DNA from: Epiperipatus broadwayi | Taxonomy: Eukaryota > Onychophora > Udeonychophora > Euonychophora > Peripatidae | Length of the DNA stretch: 64,000 bases | Direction: 5' to 3' | Assembly (NCBI GenBank): GCA_028023455.1 | Contig: JAQFVV010006255.1 | Coordinates: 1,242,001 to 1,306,000, forward strand | Part shown: one piece after another, positions 1 through 12,299 of the stretch | Layout of the letters: each line of letters begins with the position of its first letter | Numbering within the stretch: position 1 is the first letter of the stretch | The notes under the pieces: generated by a model | Told to the model about the DNA's origin: nothing | The model's database searches: none | What the model saw: only the letters and a program-made list of their open reading frames with translations | Translations under genes and position numbers: made by a program

Positions 1-330
1 AGATTTTTTATAGTTTACTATGGTTCAGTTAACAGTCCTGCCATGATCCCAGCCTGTAAGTCTCCAAAGAAAGGATCAAGTCATAGTTCCATATCAGCCA
101 TTAAAACTTGAAGGAGCAGGGCCTTGTAAAAAAAATTTGCATTATTATTGTTATTTTGAGTTGTCATAGCATATAGTGCCTAAATTGAAGGAGCTCTTTT
201 GGTGTTCATGCTGCATTGCATACTTATAGTTCAATGGCTGAATACTTTATCTATCTCAGGATTGCAGGTCACTTCATTCTGTTATCTTTCAGATGTCTGA
301 CAGATATCTGGAAAAAGTGATGTGCACATA
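1..330 (+). repeat. Old dispersed long repeat, distal segment, left-edge copy
   Basis: This stretch aligns by eye with about 60283-60590: both share a phrase about a C/T-variable 'agttaacagtcctgc' start, a 'gcagggc' block, 'gcattgcatacttatag' and 'ggattgcaggtcact'. Identity is roughly 75-80%, so the copies are old. It has no open reading frame. The family also has a second segment (640-1215, 5405-6015, 59340-60000). It may be part of a very long LTR, but no autonomous protein is attached here. Confidence 0.7.
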
Positions 331-639
331 GTTTGAAGTGTTAGTATACATGTATATTATATAAAATATTGTTAGGTGGGTATTTCATTTCTTTTTCCTT
401 TTCCCCATTGCTGAAGGATATGAGACTGTTATGTCTCATGGCATACACAACATAGTAGTGTATGTGTGCATATATATTATAATGGGATGGGAAATGGGGT
501 GGAAAGCAAAAAATATTTCAAAATATAATAAGTAAATATTAAAGTAATTTTAAACTGAGATAGTTTTAAAAATGTTAAAGTAATGTTTAATTTCCAAAAT
601 ATATAAATAATTTTATATTCAAGAGAGAGAGAAAGAGAG
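331..639. other. AT-rich stretch, no gene seen
   Basis: Contains TA-rich runs and a short GA-rich microsatellite near 622-640. No coding signal, RNA gene or repeat family recognised. Confidence 0.6.
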
Positions 640-1215
640 CATGAGATCAATATCAGAGATCAGCCAGCTAGATGAGCCCAGTTATGATTAACTATCAACC
701 AGCATTATCAATAAGTATACATAAGTAATACTCAAAATAACCATTCATCATCATGAATGATCAACATCAAATAAAATCAATATAAATCAACAATCCATCT
801 TGTAGCTGGATTGGAAATGGGTCTTCTGTAGACCAGACTAATTATTGAGCCTTTGCCATCTTGGGTAATTATTTAAATATAATTTGGATGCACCAACTAA
901 GTGCTCATCCATTAGAATACATAACAAGAAAAATCTAAACAATAATGCTGGGATATTAAAAATATGCTGATCATCATCAATGCTCTGGCCACTTAATGCC
1001 ATCAATGTACTGACCAACTATAAACTTAACTTTTAATAAGAACTAAACTAAAATAAAATATAATGCATGGACTTTAAAGATTATAATCATAGCACCATTC
1101 TAGGATATATCAATCAATCATCATCATCAATCATCTGGATGCCCATAAGTACTAAAATACATCCCCATTTATATAACAGCTGTTATACACAAATCTAGCT
1201 CAGAAGAACACAAGC
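640..1215 (-). repeat. Old dispersed long repeat, proximal segment, inverted copy
   Basis: Read on the minus strand this matches 5405-6015 and 59340-60000: shared landmarks are 'ctgagctagattt' near its start, a CATCCAG-type block, 'agtttatagttggtc', the 'aataattag' plus 'tctggtcta' block and a terminal 'gatgatgaatg'. Three copies at roughly 70-75% identity define the family. No open frame. Its inverted orientation relative to 1-330 shows that the left edge holds two independent or rearranged pieces. Confidence 0.75.
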
Positions 1216-2508
1216 TCAACACTGTTATGTGACCAAGAAATAATAGTTTAATACAATTTTAATAAGTGAATTCAATTTTATTAATAACAATAAAAAATGA
1301 AATTAAGGTCTATAACTCTACAATTAGAAGCATTCTGATTTTGATTAACATACAATAATAAAAAAATCACATTGTGATTCTATAAAATTCAAGTTATTAC
1401 ATTATGATTTACATATAGATTTATTTAAAACCCAATCAGCACACAGACATGTGGCTTAATATAAAATGAACATGTTTAAATTTATCAAAATAATAAAATT
1501 AAATATTCATAATTAATTCCATTTAAAAACTACATAAAATTCATAATACATGTGTGTCTATGAAAATATACATGATATGAATTAATATTATTAACTGGTT
1601 TCTTTTTTGCAGTCAATAAAGATATTTTTTTTCCTTGTTTTAAAAAAAAAATAAAGACAATTTTTTGACAGATAACTCAAATGTTTTTTTTTTGACAGGT
1701 TACTTTCAATTAATTAATTACATCTTTAAATTAATCTAAAAAAGATTTTTGAAGTCCTCTTTTTCTTTTTTCAAAATAATTGTCCATGATTTAATCATTA
1801 CTTTTAGATTTTAATTCAATTCAAGCAAAATTATTTACTTGTTATCTTTTAAAATATATAGATTTTTAAATGTCATTTTTACCTAAGAAATTATTTAAAA
1901 TTTCATTCTCATTATATATAATGCTACTCACCATTGTATATACACTTATCTGTCCTTTTTGTGAGTTGGTCTTGATAAGACAGGTATAGTCCAGGATTGT
2001 CATAATCAGGTAGGTATAATCAGGTATGTTGCCATTCTTTCTTCTCTATAGAACTTGATGAGCTTCAGACCAGCAAACTGTCTTTTAGAACACATTTGTA
2101 CAATCTAATTGATCCATTTTAAGTTGACCCAGTCTTCAAGTGAATCAAAACTCTAGTATGTAGAACTAGTAGACTGCTCACTGCTGGATCTACTGGCTTG
2201 ACTTCATTTATATCTTCATGGTAGCTATTTTATTTTCATAACTCTCCTAACAACCAATTCTGCTAGCCAACTGCTTCACAAAAATATTAAGATAAGAACT
2301 GTCTTCAAAAAAATTACTACCCAAACTTTGCAGCCACCTTATTTGGCCACTTCTTCTCAAACTATTAAAATCAGATTCCTCTGCCCAGCTCTTACAAAAA
2401 CTGCAAGCCAAAACAACTGATATTTCTTTATCAGCCCTTTTATAGAATCATCTAAGGTGATAAAAACACATTGCAGGCTATTTTTAATCTGTCTAATCCT
2501 TTTTAATC
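1216..2508. other. AT-rich stretch, no gene seen
   Basis: Dominated by poly-A/T runs and short AT repeats. I see no exon-like island, no tRNA-like promoter boxes and no transposon protein. Confidence 0.55.
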
Positions 2509-2568
2509 TTGAGGTGATAAATTTTATCTTGATTAAAATTGAGGTGATAAATTTTATCTTGATTAAAA
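2509..2568. repeat. 30-bp tandem duplication
   Basis: The unit beginning TTGAGGTGATAAATTTTATC occurs twice back to back with period 30 and no differences seen, indicating a recent local duplication. It produces a repetitive short open frame on the minus strand that I regard as spurious. Confidence 0.9.
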
Positions 2569-5404
2569 TCAATTTTAATCTTTTCAAATCACTACTTTGA
2601 AATTTTACTAATGATATGATCTACATGTTTTTACTCTCTTCAAAGCATTTTTAATTAAAAGCTACTTTTGGAATTTTTAATCTATAAAGATTTTTAAAAA
2701 TAGATAAAGAAATTCATACAAGCATTAATTAAAAGATTTTCAAAGATAGATATTTTTACAATTATTAGTAGAAATGCTTGTTTTTAGATTCAAAATCAGA
2801 GTTACAAATAATAATATTTAGACCCTTTTAAATGTTTAACTTATAATAACATTCTGTTTTTAATCTAGAGTTATTTAACCCTTTATTTATTTATTTTTTA
2901 TTTTAGGAAATATAGAAAATATCTACAAAAATTTGTCTGTGGTTATTTCTACTTTTCCTTTACTTTATATATATATGCACACACTATATTATTGTATGCC
3001 ATATAACAGACCTGTTATAATTATAATATATATATAAAGTTGTATGGAAAAATAGAAATGAACACATTTTTTTTAGATATTTATTGAAAATAAACTGGAA
3101 TAACTGTTAATGGTTAAATAATTTTGAATTTAAAAAATTACTATAAATTAAACATTTAAAAAGGCCTGTTTAAAATTTTAGTTCTGAATTTGATAATTTA
3201 AAAAAAATTAAAATTAGCTTATTTCCATGTTAAAATAGATAACATCAGTAATTATAAAATTCCCCTATTTATTTTTAAGTAGATTAAGAAAATTGTTTAA
3301 ATTAAAGCTTGTGAGAAAATTAGTATAATATATTTTGATAAAATTCTACAATTTGGTGATATTTAAAGGATTGAGAAAACATTGAAATAAAAAATTGCTT
3401 TTAATTAATGTAAATTGAAAAGTCATTAATTTTTTTCCTTGGATAAAGAAAATAATTTACTTAACTAGTGTTTTGAAATTCCATCACTGACTTAAACCTA
3501 CATTGTGTTCATGTGAAGATATTCATGCATTATTAACTTTTCTCCTAGTGAGAATTTCTGCAAGTATTATATGTCAAAATGCATATTTTTTATATATTTT
3601 ATAATATAAAAATTTAGTTCAAACAAACTCAATAGATGGCAACATATTAAAAAAAACCACTAAACAAAAGAATTAAGCTCTGCCCTGACAAATGAAGGCC
3701 AGTGTATTATGGAAAGGCCATAAAACATCATGACTTTTATGACATTGTTAAAGAAAATAATTAAAATGCCCAAAAACATGTTTATTTGTAAATTTATTAT
3801 GGTTTTAGATATTTTTTATAATAATTTTCACAATATTTATTAGATATCAAGAAATATAAATTATTAATAACTTATTTTGAATGGAAATACTTTGGTTAAA
3901 AAATAAAATGTTATATTAGCAATAATGTAAATATGGCCTGAAGCTATTTAGAAGCATGGCTTTCTATGTAAGCAATCTAATTATAATTATGAAAATATCA
4001 TAATTTTACAATAAATATTGCAAAACATAAACTTCTAAAGCATAACAATAGAAACAAATAAATATTTGTTCAGATTTTTAAAAAAAATCAGAAATAATGA
4101 TTTTTTGATTTTGTAAAATGAAAATAATATTTCTAGAAATGATGGCGTGCAATCTTTTAGCTTTGATTGCAATCTCATTTTTTAAATATTTATAGAAACA
4201 AAATGTGAATATTTAAAATTTATTTCAGTAGTAAACAAAAATATCTATCAAATGAAGTCAAATTTATTATTTTCTGATAAGTAATAATTGTTTTATCATA
4301 TATTTTATGTTGAGCATTAGTCAAAAAAAATGTTGAAAAAAGATGCAATGTTAAAAGGTTAAAGGTGGAAGAAAAAATCATTATTATGAAGTTATAACTG
4401 AAGACAAATAAGCTACAGCTAATGTCAGAATGGTAAAGTATGAATTCATATGAAAGCAAGCACCAACTTTTCCGTTGTTCATAGCCCATATATGTGACTA
4501 GTCAGCTTGCCAGAAATTTGTCAAATTATAGACTAAATGGTGATGACTGAATATCAAGTTACCTAATTTATACATTTTCCAGAATTATCAATAGGGCATT
4601 ATACCACTCTATTATGGCCATGATTATAATGGACCAGCTTACCAAGAGATTCCAGTGATAATTAACTTGCTGAAGGATTACCATATGATTTTATACATAT
4701 CCTGTTTTATACATATGCAGAAAATCATAAAGGTAATGCATCATATAAAATACATACCGATCTCAGATGGTGAGTAAAAACATTATACTTAACTTTGCAA
4801 TTACAATTTTCAAGTTATCAGTTTTGAAAATAAAAAATTAGTGATTATATTATCCATTCAAAAGAAAAAACCTTTTATCTTTTACTTACAATTAAAAATA
4901 ATGGACTAATTACTTTGATTTATTTATAATTTGTATTATTTTTATAAACACACATGCATGCACATTTTATGTACATTTTCAACATTGAGTTAATTTTATT
5001 GTAAAAATATGTGAATTTAATAAGTTTATTTTTTAACTAATGAAATATCATTAGGATATAAATGCCAGTATGTGCACACATTTGTTTAAATCAATCATTA
5101 TTTATATATTATTAAAATGAATTGATTTTTTTTATTACTTCATGACAATTCAAATATTATTCTACAGCATGTCTGTGTGCTTATTTATAGGTGTGTTTTA
5201 TGTAAACCTATTGAAATATATGTACATTACAATGTAATAGCATATTTTTTGTATTATTTTAATCAAAATCAGAATGATGTATTCATATTTATAGCATACT
5301 TTACAGATTTTTCATTTTATTAGTTTCTAATTAATAAATGTATATTTCATTATTTAAGTTATTCCAGTGAATTTATCCAACTCTAAAATAGATTTACAAT
5401 ATTA
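2569..5404. other. AT-rich stretch, no gene seen
   Basis: Several open frames of fewer than 90 codons exist but are rich in Phe/Ile/Leu/Lys/Asn as expected from AT-rich DNA and contain no recognisable motif. TA microsatellites occur near 2965-3035. Nothing further supported. Confidence 0.5.
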
Positions 5405-6015
5405 TATGTTAATGTTATATCTTGATCACAGTAACACTTATATAACTTGTGCTTCCTGAACTGGATTCATGCATAATTGTTACTTATATGGATGCTGGGG
5501 GTTTTTTTTTGTATTATGGACAGCCAGATGGTGATGATCCTGATTAGTGCAAAGGTATCATCTTTAAAGTTCATGCACTACATTTTATTTTATTTTTAAT
5601 TAAAAATCAAGTTTATAGTTAGCCACTACATTAATGGTAGTAAGCGACCAGAGTATTGACGATATTTTAGCATTATTTTTTATTGTTATATTCTAATGGA
5701 TTAGCACTGATGTCTATGCTTCCAAAATATTGTTTGTATTTCTGCCTATGCTTGCCAGTGATTAAATAATTAGCCTGGTCTATAGTAGACCATTTTCAAA
5801 TCCAGTTACAAGGTTGACTGTTGATTTTTGTTGTTGATTGTTTATAATGATGAATGATTTTATTATTACTTTTATTTAATGCTGAGAGAACTTGTTGTTA
5901 GTGTATTCTTTGCTGATTTCTCATGTTCATTCCTTTTATATTTAAATTGGATGTATTAAGTGGGGTTGATGATGATGAGTGCCATGACCTGAGTTCATAC
6001 CATTACAATGTATAT
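5405..6015 (+). repeat. Old dispersed long repeat, proximal segment
   Basis: Direct-orientation copy of the segment at 59340-60000 and inverse of 640-1215. Shared blocks include 'gtgcttcctgaactggatt' at the start, 'tatggacagccag', 'catgcactacatttta', 'agtttatagttagcca', 'aataattagcctgg' and 'gatgatgatgagtgccat' at the end. Not protein coding. The neighbouring DNA does not obviously continue the match on either side, so the copy looks fragmentary. Confidence 0.75.
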
Positions 6016-6625
6016 ATAATACTTTTACTTCTTATTGGAGTTAATTTATTATATTTGTTTTTCTCTTTTTTATATTTTTGCAATGTTATTTTCTAGTGTG
6101 CATCTGCGCCCAAAATTTATAGGAATACATTCAGAGAACTAAACTTTATTTCAACAATAGAAATAAAACTTTACATTAATATAATAATTAAATATTGCAA
6201 ATACGATTATAAGCGATATGATTATAATTGATTTTTCTTTACAATATTATTTTTGTTCATCTCATTTTTAATTAATACTTTTCTATGTATAATACTCCCT
6301 TGGCTCGTGATTCGTATTTTTATATTAGATTTAAAAAAGCTTGTGCTTTGATATTTTTTTTGTCAACGTTATCTATCAAATGTCATCTTATACTTGTAAA
6401 TGGTGATGTACTTGACCTCAAAAGTCACAAACATCTATTTCAATTACTTGTTTTATATTTTATTTGTACACCACACACTTATGTTACCAATTCTAGAAAT
6501 AACAATAAGCTTAGAAATGAATTAAAACATATTTCCACTTTTATTATGCTTATAAGAATACTCAACCGATGTCTTTGTGTAATTTAAATTAATGTTACAT
6601 ATAAGGAAAAAGTTAAGTAAAACGG
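6016..6625. other. AT-rich stretch; one chance open frame
   Basis: A 100-codon open frame on + at 6285-6587 has no recognisable family motif, no repeat relation and AT-driven composition, so I do not call it a gene. Confidence 0.5.
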
Positions 6626-6950
6626 CCTTTAGATAGCTCACTGGTAAAAACATTTCTATCACTCCCTAAATTTAAGAAGCAGTGAAAAGGAAGTTAGTAC
6701 TCTTCAGAATTGCAATTACTGAGTGATATGTTTGATTATTCCATTCTTATTTTACTCTCGAGTGTAAAAAGAGTTAGGTATTTACCTACTGATCAATATT
6801 GTATGGCTGGTTAGGCTAGCTATGCCCAATTACGTTAAAAAAAAATCTAACTCTTTAGAAAAAAATTCAACCAGGATTCAAACATAGAACACAGGCATTG
6901 CAAGCACATGCACTTCCTTTGCATCATAAAGTCTTTTAATATTAATATAG
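6626..6950. repeat. Possible tRNA-derived SINE head(s), degenerate
   Basis: On + at 6630-6650 there is a box-A-like string TAGATAGCTCACTGGTAAAA, close to tRNA box A. On the minus strand at about 6865-6950 there is a box-B-like GTTTGAATCC preceded by an anticodon-arm-like TGCTTGCAATGC. The two lie in opposite orientation, and an inverted pair AAAGAGTTAGGT / ATCTAACTCTTT lies between. I infer eroded SINE pieces, not a functional tRNA, because no complete cloverleaf can be drawn. Confidence 0.35.
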
Positions 6951-8055
6951 TTCTTATAAAAATTGAAACAGTTGTAAAATATATATTGTAAAATAGAATA
7001 TCTCTATTTAATTTTATTATAGAAATTTGTTTGTTATTCGACTGTTATAATATACAATCAGTAAACCATGTGACTCATTCAACTTCCATGTGCTCATGTT
7101 AAAACAGCTAGATTTTTTTTTTTTAAAAAAAATGCAACTTATACTGAGTATTAATGATTATTTTTTTCTTATGATAATAAATGTCGGTACTTTGGAATAG
7201 TGATTTCTTATCAGAGATCTGCATATGGTTTTACAATGTATAATTTTTGCTATTAAAGAGCTATCTGATATAAGTCTGAGTTATTAATCAATATAATACT
7301 GTATTTACATATCCTACCTTGTTTATGACTATTGGATATTGTCATTGAAGAGCTTGGAACTTTTGCAATTTCACATTCAGCATCCATCTTTAATACTTTT
7401 CTACTATCAAATTAATAGCCTGAAATTCAAAACTATTTTAATGTTTTAGACCAAGCACTTATTGAATCAAAGTATATACTAAAGGTAAGCAAAGAAAGTA
7501 ATGTGATGTTTACATTAGCATATATCCTACCAATTAAAAGATGCCTGTAATTGAAATAAAATTGAGATCAATAAATTACGTTATTATTGGTCTAATTTTG
7601 GATTTACATGATCGTATAAAAAATTGGTTTGGATTCCAAACTTTAGGATTTTTTAAACTTCAAGCTATTAACAGGAGAAAAAGATTAAGGTAACTTTTGA
7701 GTGGATATGTGCATATAGTTCAAATTTCTCATTGGTGAAAATCATAAATTAGAATATAAGTTTGGATATATGGATAAAGTTTTGTGGTATCTCTGAATAT
7801 AGGAAATAAAGAGAATATAAGCAGAAAATGTCATATAATATTTTGTTCGTACATAGTATCCTAGAGAATAGGTGAAAAATTATAATTAACATTCATAAAA
7901 CTAGAATCACTAAAATATTTAGCTATTGTTCTAGTGTCAAACATCTTATATATATAAAATCCCTAAATGTTTGTCCATAATGCTATCATGTGATATTCAA
8001 GTTGAACATTTCTTTGTTAGAGAGAATATTTTTCAAGATAAAAGTAATTATTTGT
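6951..8055. other. AT-rich stretch, no gene seen
   Basis: No coding motif, RNA gene or known repeat recognised. Confidence 0.5.
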
Positions 8056-8072
8056 AAAAGTAATTATTTGTT

Positions 8073-8175
8073 GTCAAGCATTGGTAGTTGAGAGGTCAGC
8101 AACAGCTGCTTTACAAGCAGTTGTCCCGGGTTGGCGGGTTCGCTTTCCGGCTGATACTATGACACATAAGAAAAA
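8073..8175 (+). mobile_element. Short tRNA-derived SINE with target-site duplication
   Basis: About 103 bp. It starts GTCAAGCATTGGTAG, has a box-A-like TGAGAGGTCAGC, an anticodon-like arm CTGC-TTTACAA-GCAG, a box-B-like GGTTCGCTTTCC, then GACACATAAG and an A-run. Perfect 17-bp direct repeats AAAAGTAATTATTTGTT flank it at 8056-8072 and 8176-8192, which is the hallmark of LINE-assisted insertion. A second copy lies inverted at 11167-11279. Its RNA polymerase III type promoter and lack of protein identify it as a SINE. The partner LINE cannot be identified since the tail is only poly-A. A third partial copy of the target repeat lies at 8040-8055. Confidence 0.85.
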
Positions 8176-8296
8176 AAAAGTAATTATTTGTTCCAGCATT
8201 AATAAACCATAAATTTTTTACAAAGCATTTTATGCAAAATAATTCCTTCCTTATATTTAAGAGGCTTAAATTGATTATGAGCATTTTATTCAAATC

Positions 8297-8500
8297 AAGT
8301 AATTCCGTAAAGCAAAAAAAAAATTGTTAAGCAACCAATTAAAAATAACTATTACAAAAATTATGACTTTTTCATAGGCCTGGTACATTTTCCAGCAAGT
8401 TATTCTGCAAAAAAAAAAAAAATTGTTAAAGCAACCAATTAAAAACAACCATATAAAAATGATGGCCTTTCCATAAGTTGGGTACATTTCTGGTATAACT
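8297..8500. repeat. Imperfect tandem duplication, unit about 105 bp
   Basis: Two adjacent units each hold an A-run, then ATTGTTAA(A)GCAACCAATTAAAAA, then an 'attatgactttttcata / atgatggcctttccata' block and a GGTACATTT end. They differ at many positions, so the duplication is old. The minus-strand frames across it are by-products of the repeat. Confidence 0.75.
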
Positions 8501-9538
8501 ATAAATCAAGATGGATTGAGTTCACAATTCTATGGTGTTTTTTTTTTTTAATTTCAGACTATTGGCTTAACAATAGAAATGAATAAAGCTAACTGTTAGA
8601 TATGTATTCATGTAGTGCAAAGCTGTTCACTGATAAAGCCATAAGCCAAAAACCAATTTGGGGGTGAAGAATAAGTATCGGAGTCTATTAATTACTGAAA
8701 CTTACAATAGATGACTCTGATATAAAATATATAATATTTAGTGTAAACAAAGAGAGACCATGTGATTTTTTTTACTTATGTATAATGAATTTTTTAATTG
8801 ATAGTGGTGGTGTAATCGCATATACTCTCATTGCACCTGATGGTTACTTTATGCAGTTTTAATTACTACTAACAGAACAAAGTCTTTTTTAAATATCATT
8901 TTTAAATCAAAATACTTTTAAAAAAATATTTATTATTTTTCAAAGATTAATATTCCAGTTAATGAGAATTATGGATTTTAAGCATGTTGAAAACTTCCAC
9001 TTTTAAATATTTCCATTATTTTGCCATCTTTCTCTGCAACTCTTTCCCCTGGAATTGTATACATATTTCACTTCAGAAGGCATTATATTTGTATAGAATA
9101 ACATCTATATTTACATTTTTGCGTCCATTGCATCAATATCACTTTACATAAAAAGGACTGAATTTTTTAAATAATATTTATGTAAGTATTCCTGTTCCAC
9201 TTAAACTCTCTCAAACCGTAAGGTAATGTTTTTTTCACTTATAGTATTTTATTCTTATTAAGCTCTTCCTTTCTTTAATGGTTATTTGAACGAAACTGTA
9301 ATTAGTTGAATAAATGTTTTGAACTATTTATGAATTTGTTTAATTCAACATATTTCAATTTGGATATTAATTGTCTTTTTTAATTCGTTTCATTTTTTCA
9401 TTGTAATTCTAATATTACATATATATGCGCAAAATAAAAAAATTAACCGTTAAAATTATAATACTACAGGTACATTTTAAATTATAATAACGACAGGTAA
9501 TAACAATATATGTGTATAATAATTAAACGGAAATACTT
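8501..9538. other. AT-rich stretch, no gene seen
   Basis: No exon, RNA or transposon protein recognised. From about 9100 the number of CpG dinucleotides rises compared with the previous 9 kb. Confidence 0.5.
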
Positions 9539-9542
9539 TCAA

Positions 9543-9736
9543 TTACATTGTAATCATTGACAACAGAAATAACGTAGATATATAAAAAAAACAAGATCAC
9601 GTGATTTCCCAAGACCTGCGTATATTGATATTACCAGATTGTCCATTTGTTATATAATATTAAATTGTTTATAAATGCTGCCTCTTTAATTTTTCTTTTG
9701 TCTACGTTATTTCAGTTGATAATGATTACAACGTAA
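9543..9736. mobile_element. MITE with 38-bp inverted termini and TCAA target repeat
   Basis: The left end TTACATTGTAATCATT continues through CAACAGAAATAACGTAGA, and the right end is its reverse complement with few changes (TCTACGTTATTTCAG...GATTACAACGTAA). TCAA flanks both sides (9539-9542, 9737-9740). At 194 bp with no coding capacity, it fits a non-autonomous DNA transposon. The 4-bp duplication is short and could be chance in AT-rich DNA, so the superfamily is left open. Confidence 0.75.
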
Positions 9737-10144
9737 TCAAAAGTTCTTCTGTTTAATATATATATATTGTTATTGCCTACAGTTATTGTATTTTAAAATT
9801 TATATATACAGTGTATTTAATTTTGTTAAAAACATTTATTTTCCGTAGTTAAACTTCTCCCTCATTATTCAAACTATTTCATCTCTCAGAATTTAACAAT
9901 TTTTTTTTTAAAAAAAAGCCAATCTATTTTAGATTATCTCTAAGATATAATTAATTGTTTACTAATGTTTTTCCGAATAATTAAGACTAAACTTATGTCT
10001 TTGGCATTTATCTGTCACATCTACAATCAAGTCCCGTTACAACTTGAATAATATTCTCTTTACAAAACTAAATTAAATTGTTTTCACTTTGATTAACTAT
10101 CAGTATTCCTTCAAGTTTGTTTGCTACTTTCTGCAAATTGAGTC

Positions 10145-10204
10145 ATTCTGTCTTCTCTTGAATTATTCTCCCCAATTCTGTCTTCTCTTGAATTATTCTC
10201 CCCA
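10145..10204. repeat. 30-bp tandem duplication
   Basis: A unit beginning ATTCTGTCTTCTCTTGAATT is repeated exactly once with period 30. It lies inside a spurious short + open frame. Confidence 0.9.
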
Positions 10205-11156
10205 CAATCATACTAATTCATTATTAACCCGAATTTTAAATTTAGCACTAAAATCTCATCAATACTCTACAATGAGATTTACCAACTACCAGAAATTTCT
10301 ATATTTCTGTTTTCTATAAGTTTGTGTACCCTTGTTTAATTTAAAAGTTTTATATAGCTGAGACTTAATAAGAAATAAATTATAAACCAGTAATTTTATT
10401 CTTTCATAATGTATTAAAAATAAATCCTATATCATTTACTACTTTTCTTAAGAAGTTTTATTTTTAATATAAAATATAACCAATTTTCAATTAATTTTTT
10501 TCTTTCATTTTATGTCAAAAATCAGGTACGTATATCTAATTCACACCAGAAAATATTTTCTTACTCTGTGATGGACTGACAATTTAGAAATTGTCAGATT
10601 CCGTAATTGGCATGGATTTTCTTTGTTTAAACTTGCAGAAATTGTATTGAAAAAAATCACATTATTCTCAGCATTGAGGATGAAGTGTGAGAAATCTATT
10701 TAAGAAATTATTGATATATATATATAGCTTAATAGTTTAAACTCCATTCCATTTCAAATAAAAGTAGTCTGACTTTATAAGCTTCATCTACACACTAAAA
10801 TAGGTATATGAAAGGAAAGGAATGAAGTGAAGTATTTTTAAGTGCTCAATTTATGAGCAAAAGTACCTAGGTAAGAATTTTTTTCTCTCTAGGTAAGCTA
10901 TTTATTTCTTTCATTCTTATTTATATCAGCAAGATATATATTTAAAAAAGATTTATTTTTTTTAATTTGTAACAATAAAGTTACCAGGATTTATATAGGT
11001 CTGCTAATTGTATAATATTTATTTTAAGAAGGTAAAACTTGGATTATCTATTATTGACTTAACATAAAGATATTGCAAAGATATTGTGTAAAGATATTAC
11101 ATAATATTCTAAAAATATGTTGATGAAATCATAATTTAAATTAATATGTTCTTCAG
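10205..11156. other. AT-rich stretch, no gene seen
   Basis: No coding or RNA signal recognised. Confidence 0.5.
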
Positions 11157-11166
11157 CTTGATAGTT

Positions 11167-11279
11167 TTTTTTTTCTCATGTGTCATAGCATCAGCCAGGA
11201 AGCGAACCCGCTAACCCGGGACAACTGCTTGTAAAGTAGCTGTCTGTCGCTGACCTCTCGACCACCAATGCTTGACTAT
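11167..11279 (-). mobile_element. Short tRNA-derived SINE, second copy
   Basis: On the minus strand it reads GTCAAGCATTGGTGGTCGAG, then AGGTCAGCGAC, an anticodon-like arm, GGTTCGCTTCC, GCTATGACACATGAG and a run of A. It is clearly the same family as 8073-8175 (about 85-90% identical). The 10-bp direct repeat CTTGATAGTT flanks it (11157-11166 and 11280-11289), so this is an independent insertion. Only the tRNA-like head and an A tail are present, making this an unusually short SINE. Confidence 0.85.
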
Positions 11280-11289
11280 CTTGATAGTT

Positions 11290-12299
11290 ATAATTAAAAC
11301 TTGCACAAAGTGTCTATTCTCTCTTGGAAGAAAAAAAAGGTAAGTCTTTTTCTTTATATTTACATGTACTTTTATAAATATCTACATAAATAAACTCAAA
11401 AAGTATGCTTGTACATATGTCTATACAAATTCATTCACAAACAAATATATCTTAAGTTGGTCATCTTTATTGGCTTTCCTACATTGCTAGTAGTAGAAAT
11501 AGCTTTGGGTGTGATGGTATTACATTTGCAAATATGAAAATACAAATTTATTGGATTTGATATATGAGCATGCTAACTGATTTCCTAAAATAATATTTTA
11601 AAATGATCTTTGCATAATTTTTGTGTGAACGATAGCCTTTATCTACATAATAAAAATTACTTCCAAGACTTACTGATGAGATGTGATATTCAATGCTTTC
11701 ATACTAGATATAGTTGAGAAAATAATACAATAGAAAACTAGTTATGCAAGATTAAAAATCCAGAAAATTATCTCTGTCTAAAAACATTATAAAGGACCAA
11801 CATATAATGTATGCAGACAGCTTGATTTGCATAGCCATCATAAAATTCATCTTTAACTTTTGTCTTTTTCTTCTTCTTTCCCATCTCTGTTTTACTCACT
11901 CAAAAAGTCTTACAACTTCCAGAAGTGACTGAATAAGGCTATGATTCTAGAAACATTGACTTTTTGAATACTCTTCTACTGTATTAGTCCATGTAAGGAA
12001 GTAATTGCTAATGATATATATAATTCAAAACTACCTAATACTATACTAACAATAAATAAAATACAAAACCATATGCCTAACACTATACTAATAGTAATAA
12101 ATAAAATGCAAAACCATAAAACAATACAATACTAGATAAAAATCCAAAATTTTACCAAAATCCTTACACACCATGGTTTCATCTACTAAACAAATAGACC
12201 TTCTCAAGGTGAAAATCAAACAAAAAAGCAACATATATATACAAAACAAACAAACCTTCCCATAATTCATTTCAAAAACCAACTTCCCTTTATATCAAA
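11290..12299. other. No gene; small imperfect duplication
   Basis: Near 12025-12120 two units sharing 'ctatactaa', 'aataaataaaat' and 'caaaaccat' form an imperfect tandem duplication. No exon or transposon protein recognised elsewhere. Confidence 0.5.

Noticed and set aside
4220-4489. 89-codon open frame on -
   Set aside because: Phe/Leu/Ser/Ile-rich as expected from AT-rich DNA; it looks like membrane protein only because of composition.
6285-6587. 100-codon open frame on +
   Set aside because: No recognisable domain, AT-driven amino acid composition, no splice or repeat context. Most likely chance.
8073-8175. Functional tRNA gene
   Set aside because: It has box A/B-like sequences but no full acceptor stem, and target duplications plus an A tail show a retroposed SINE.
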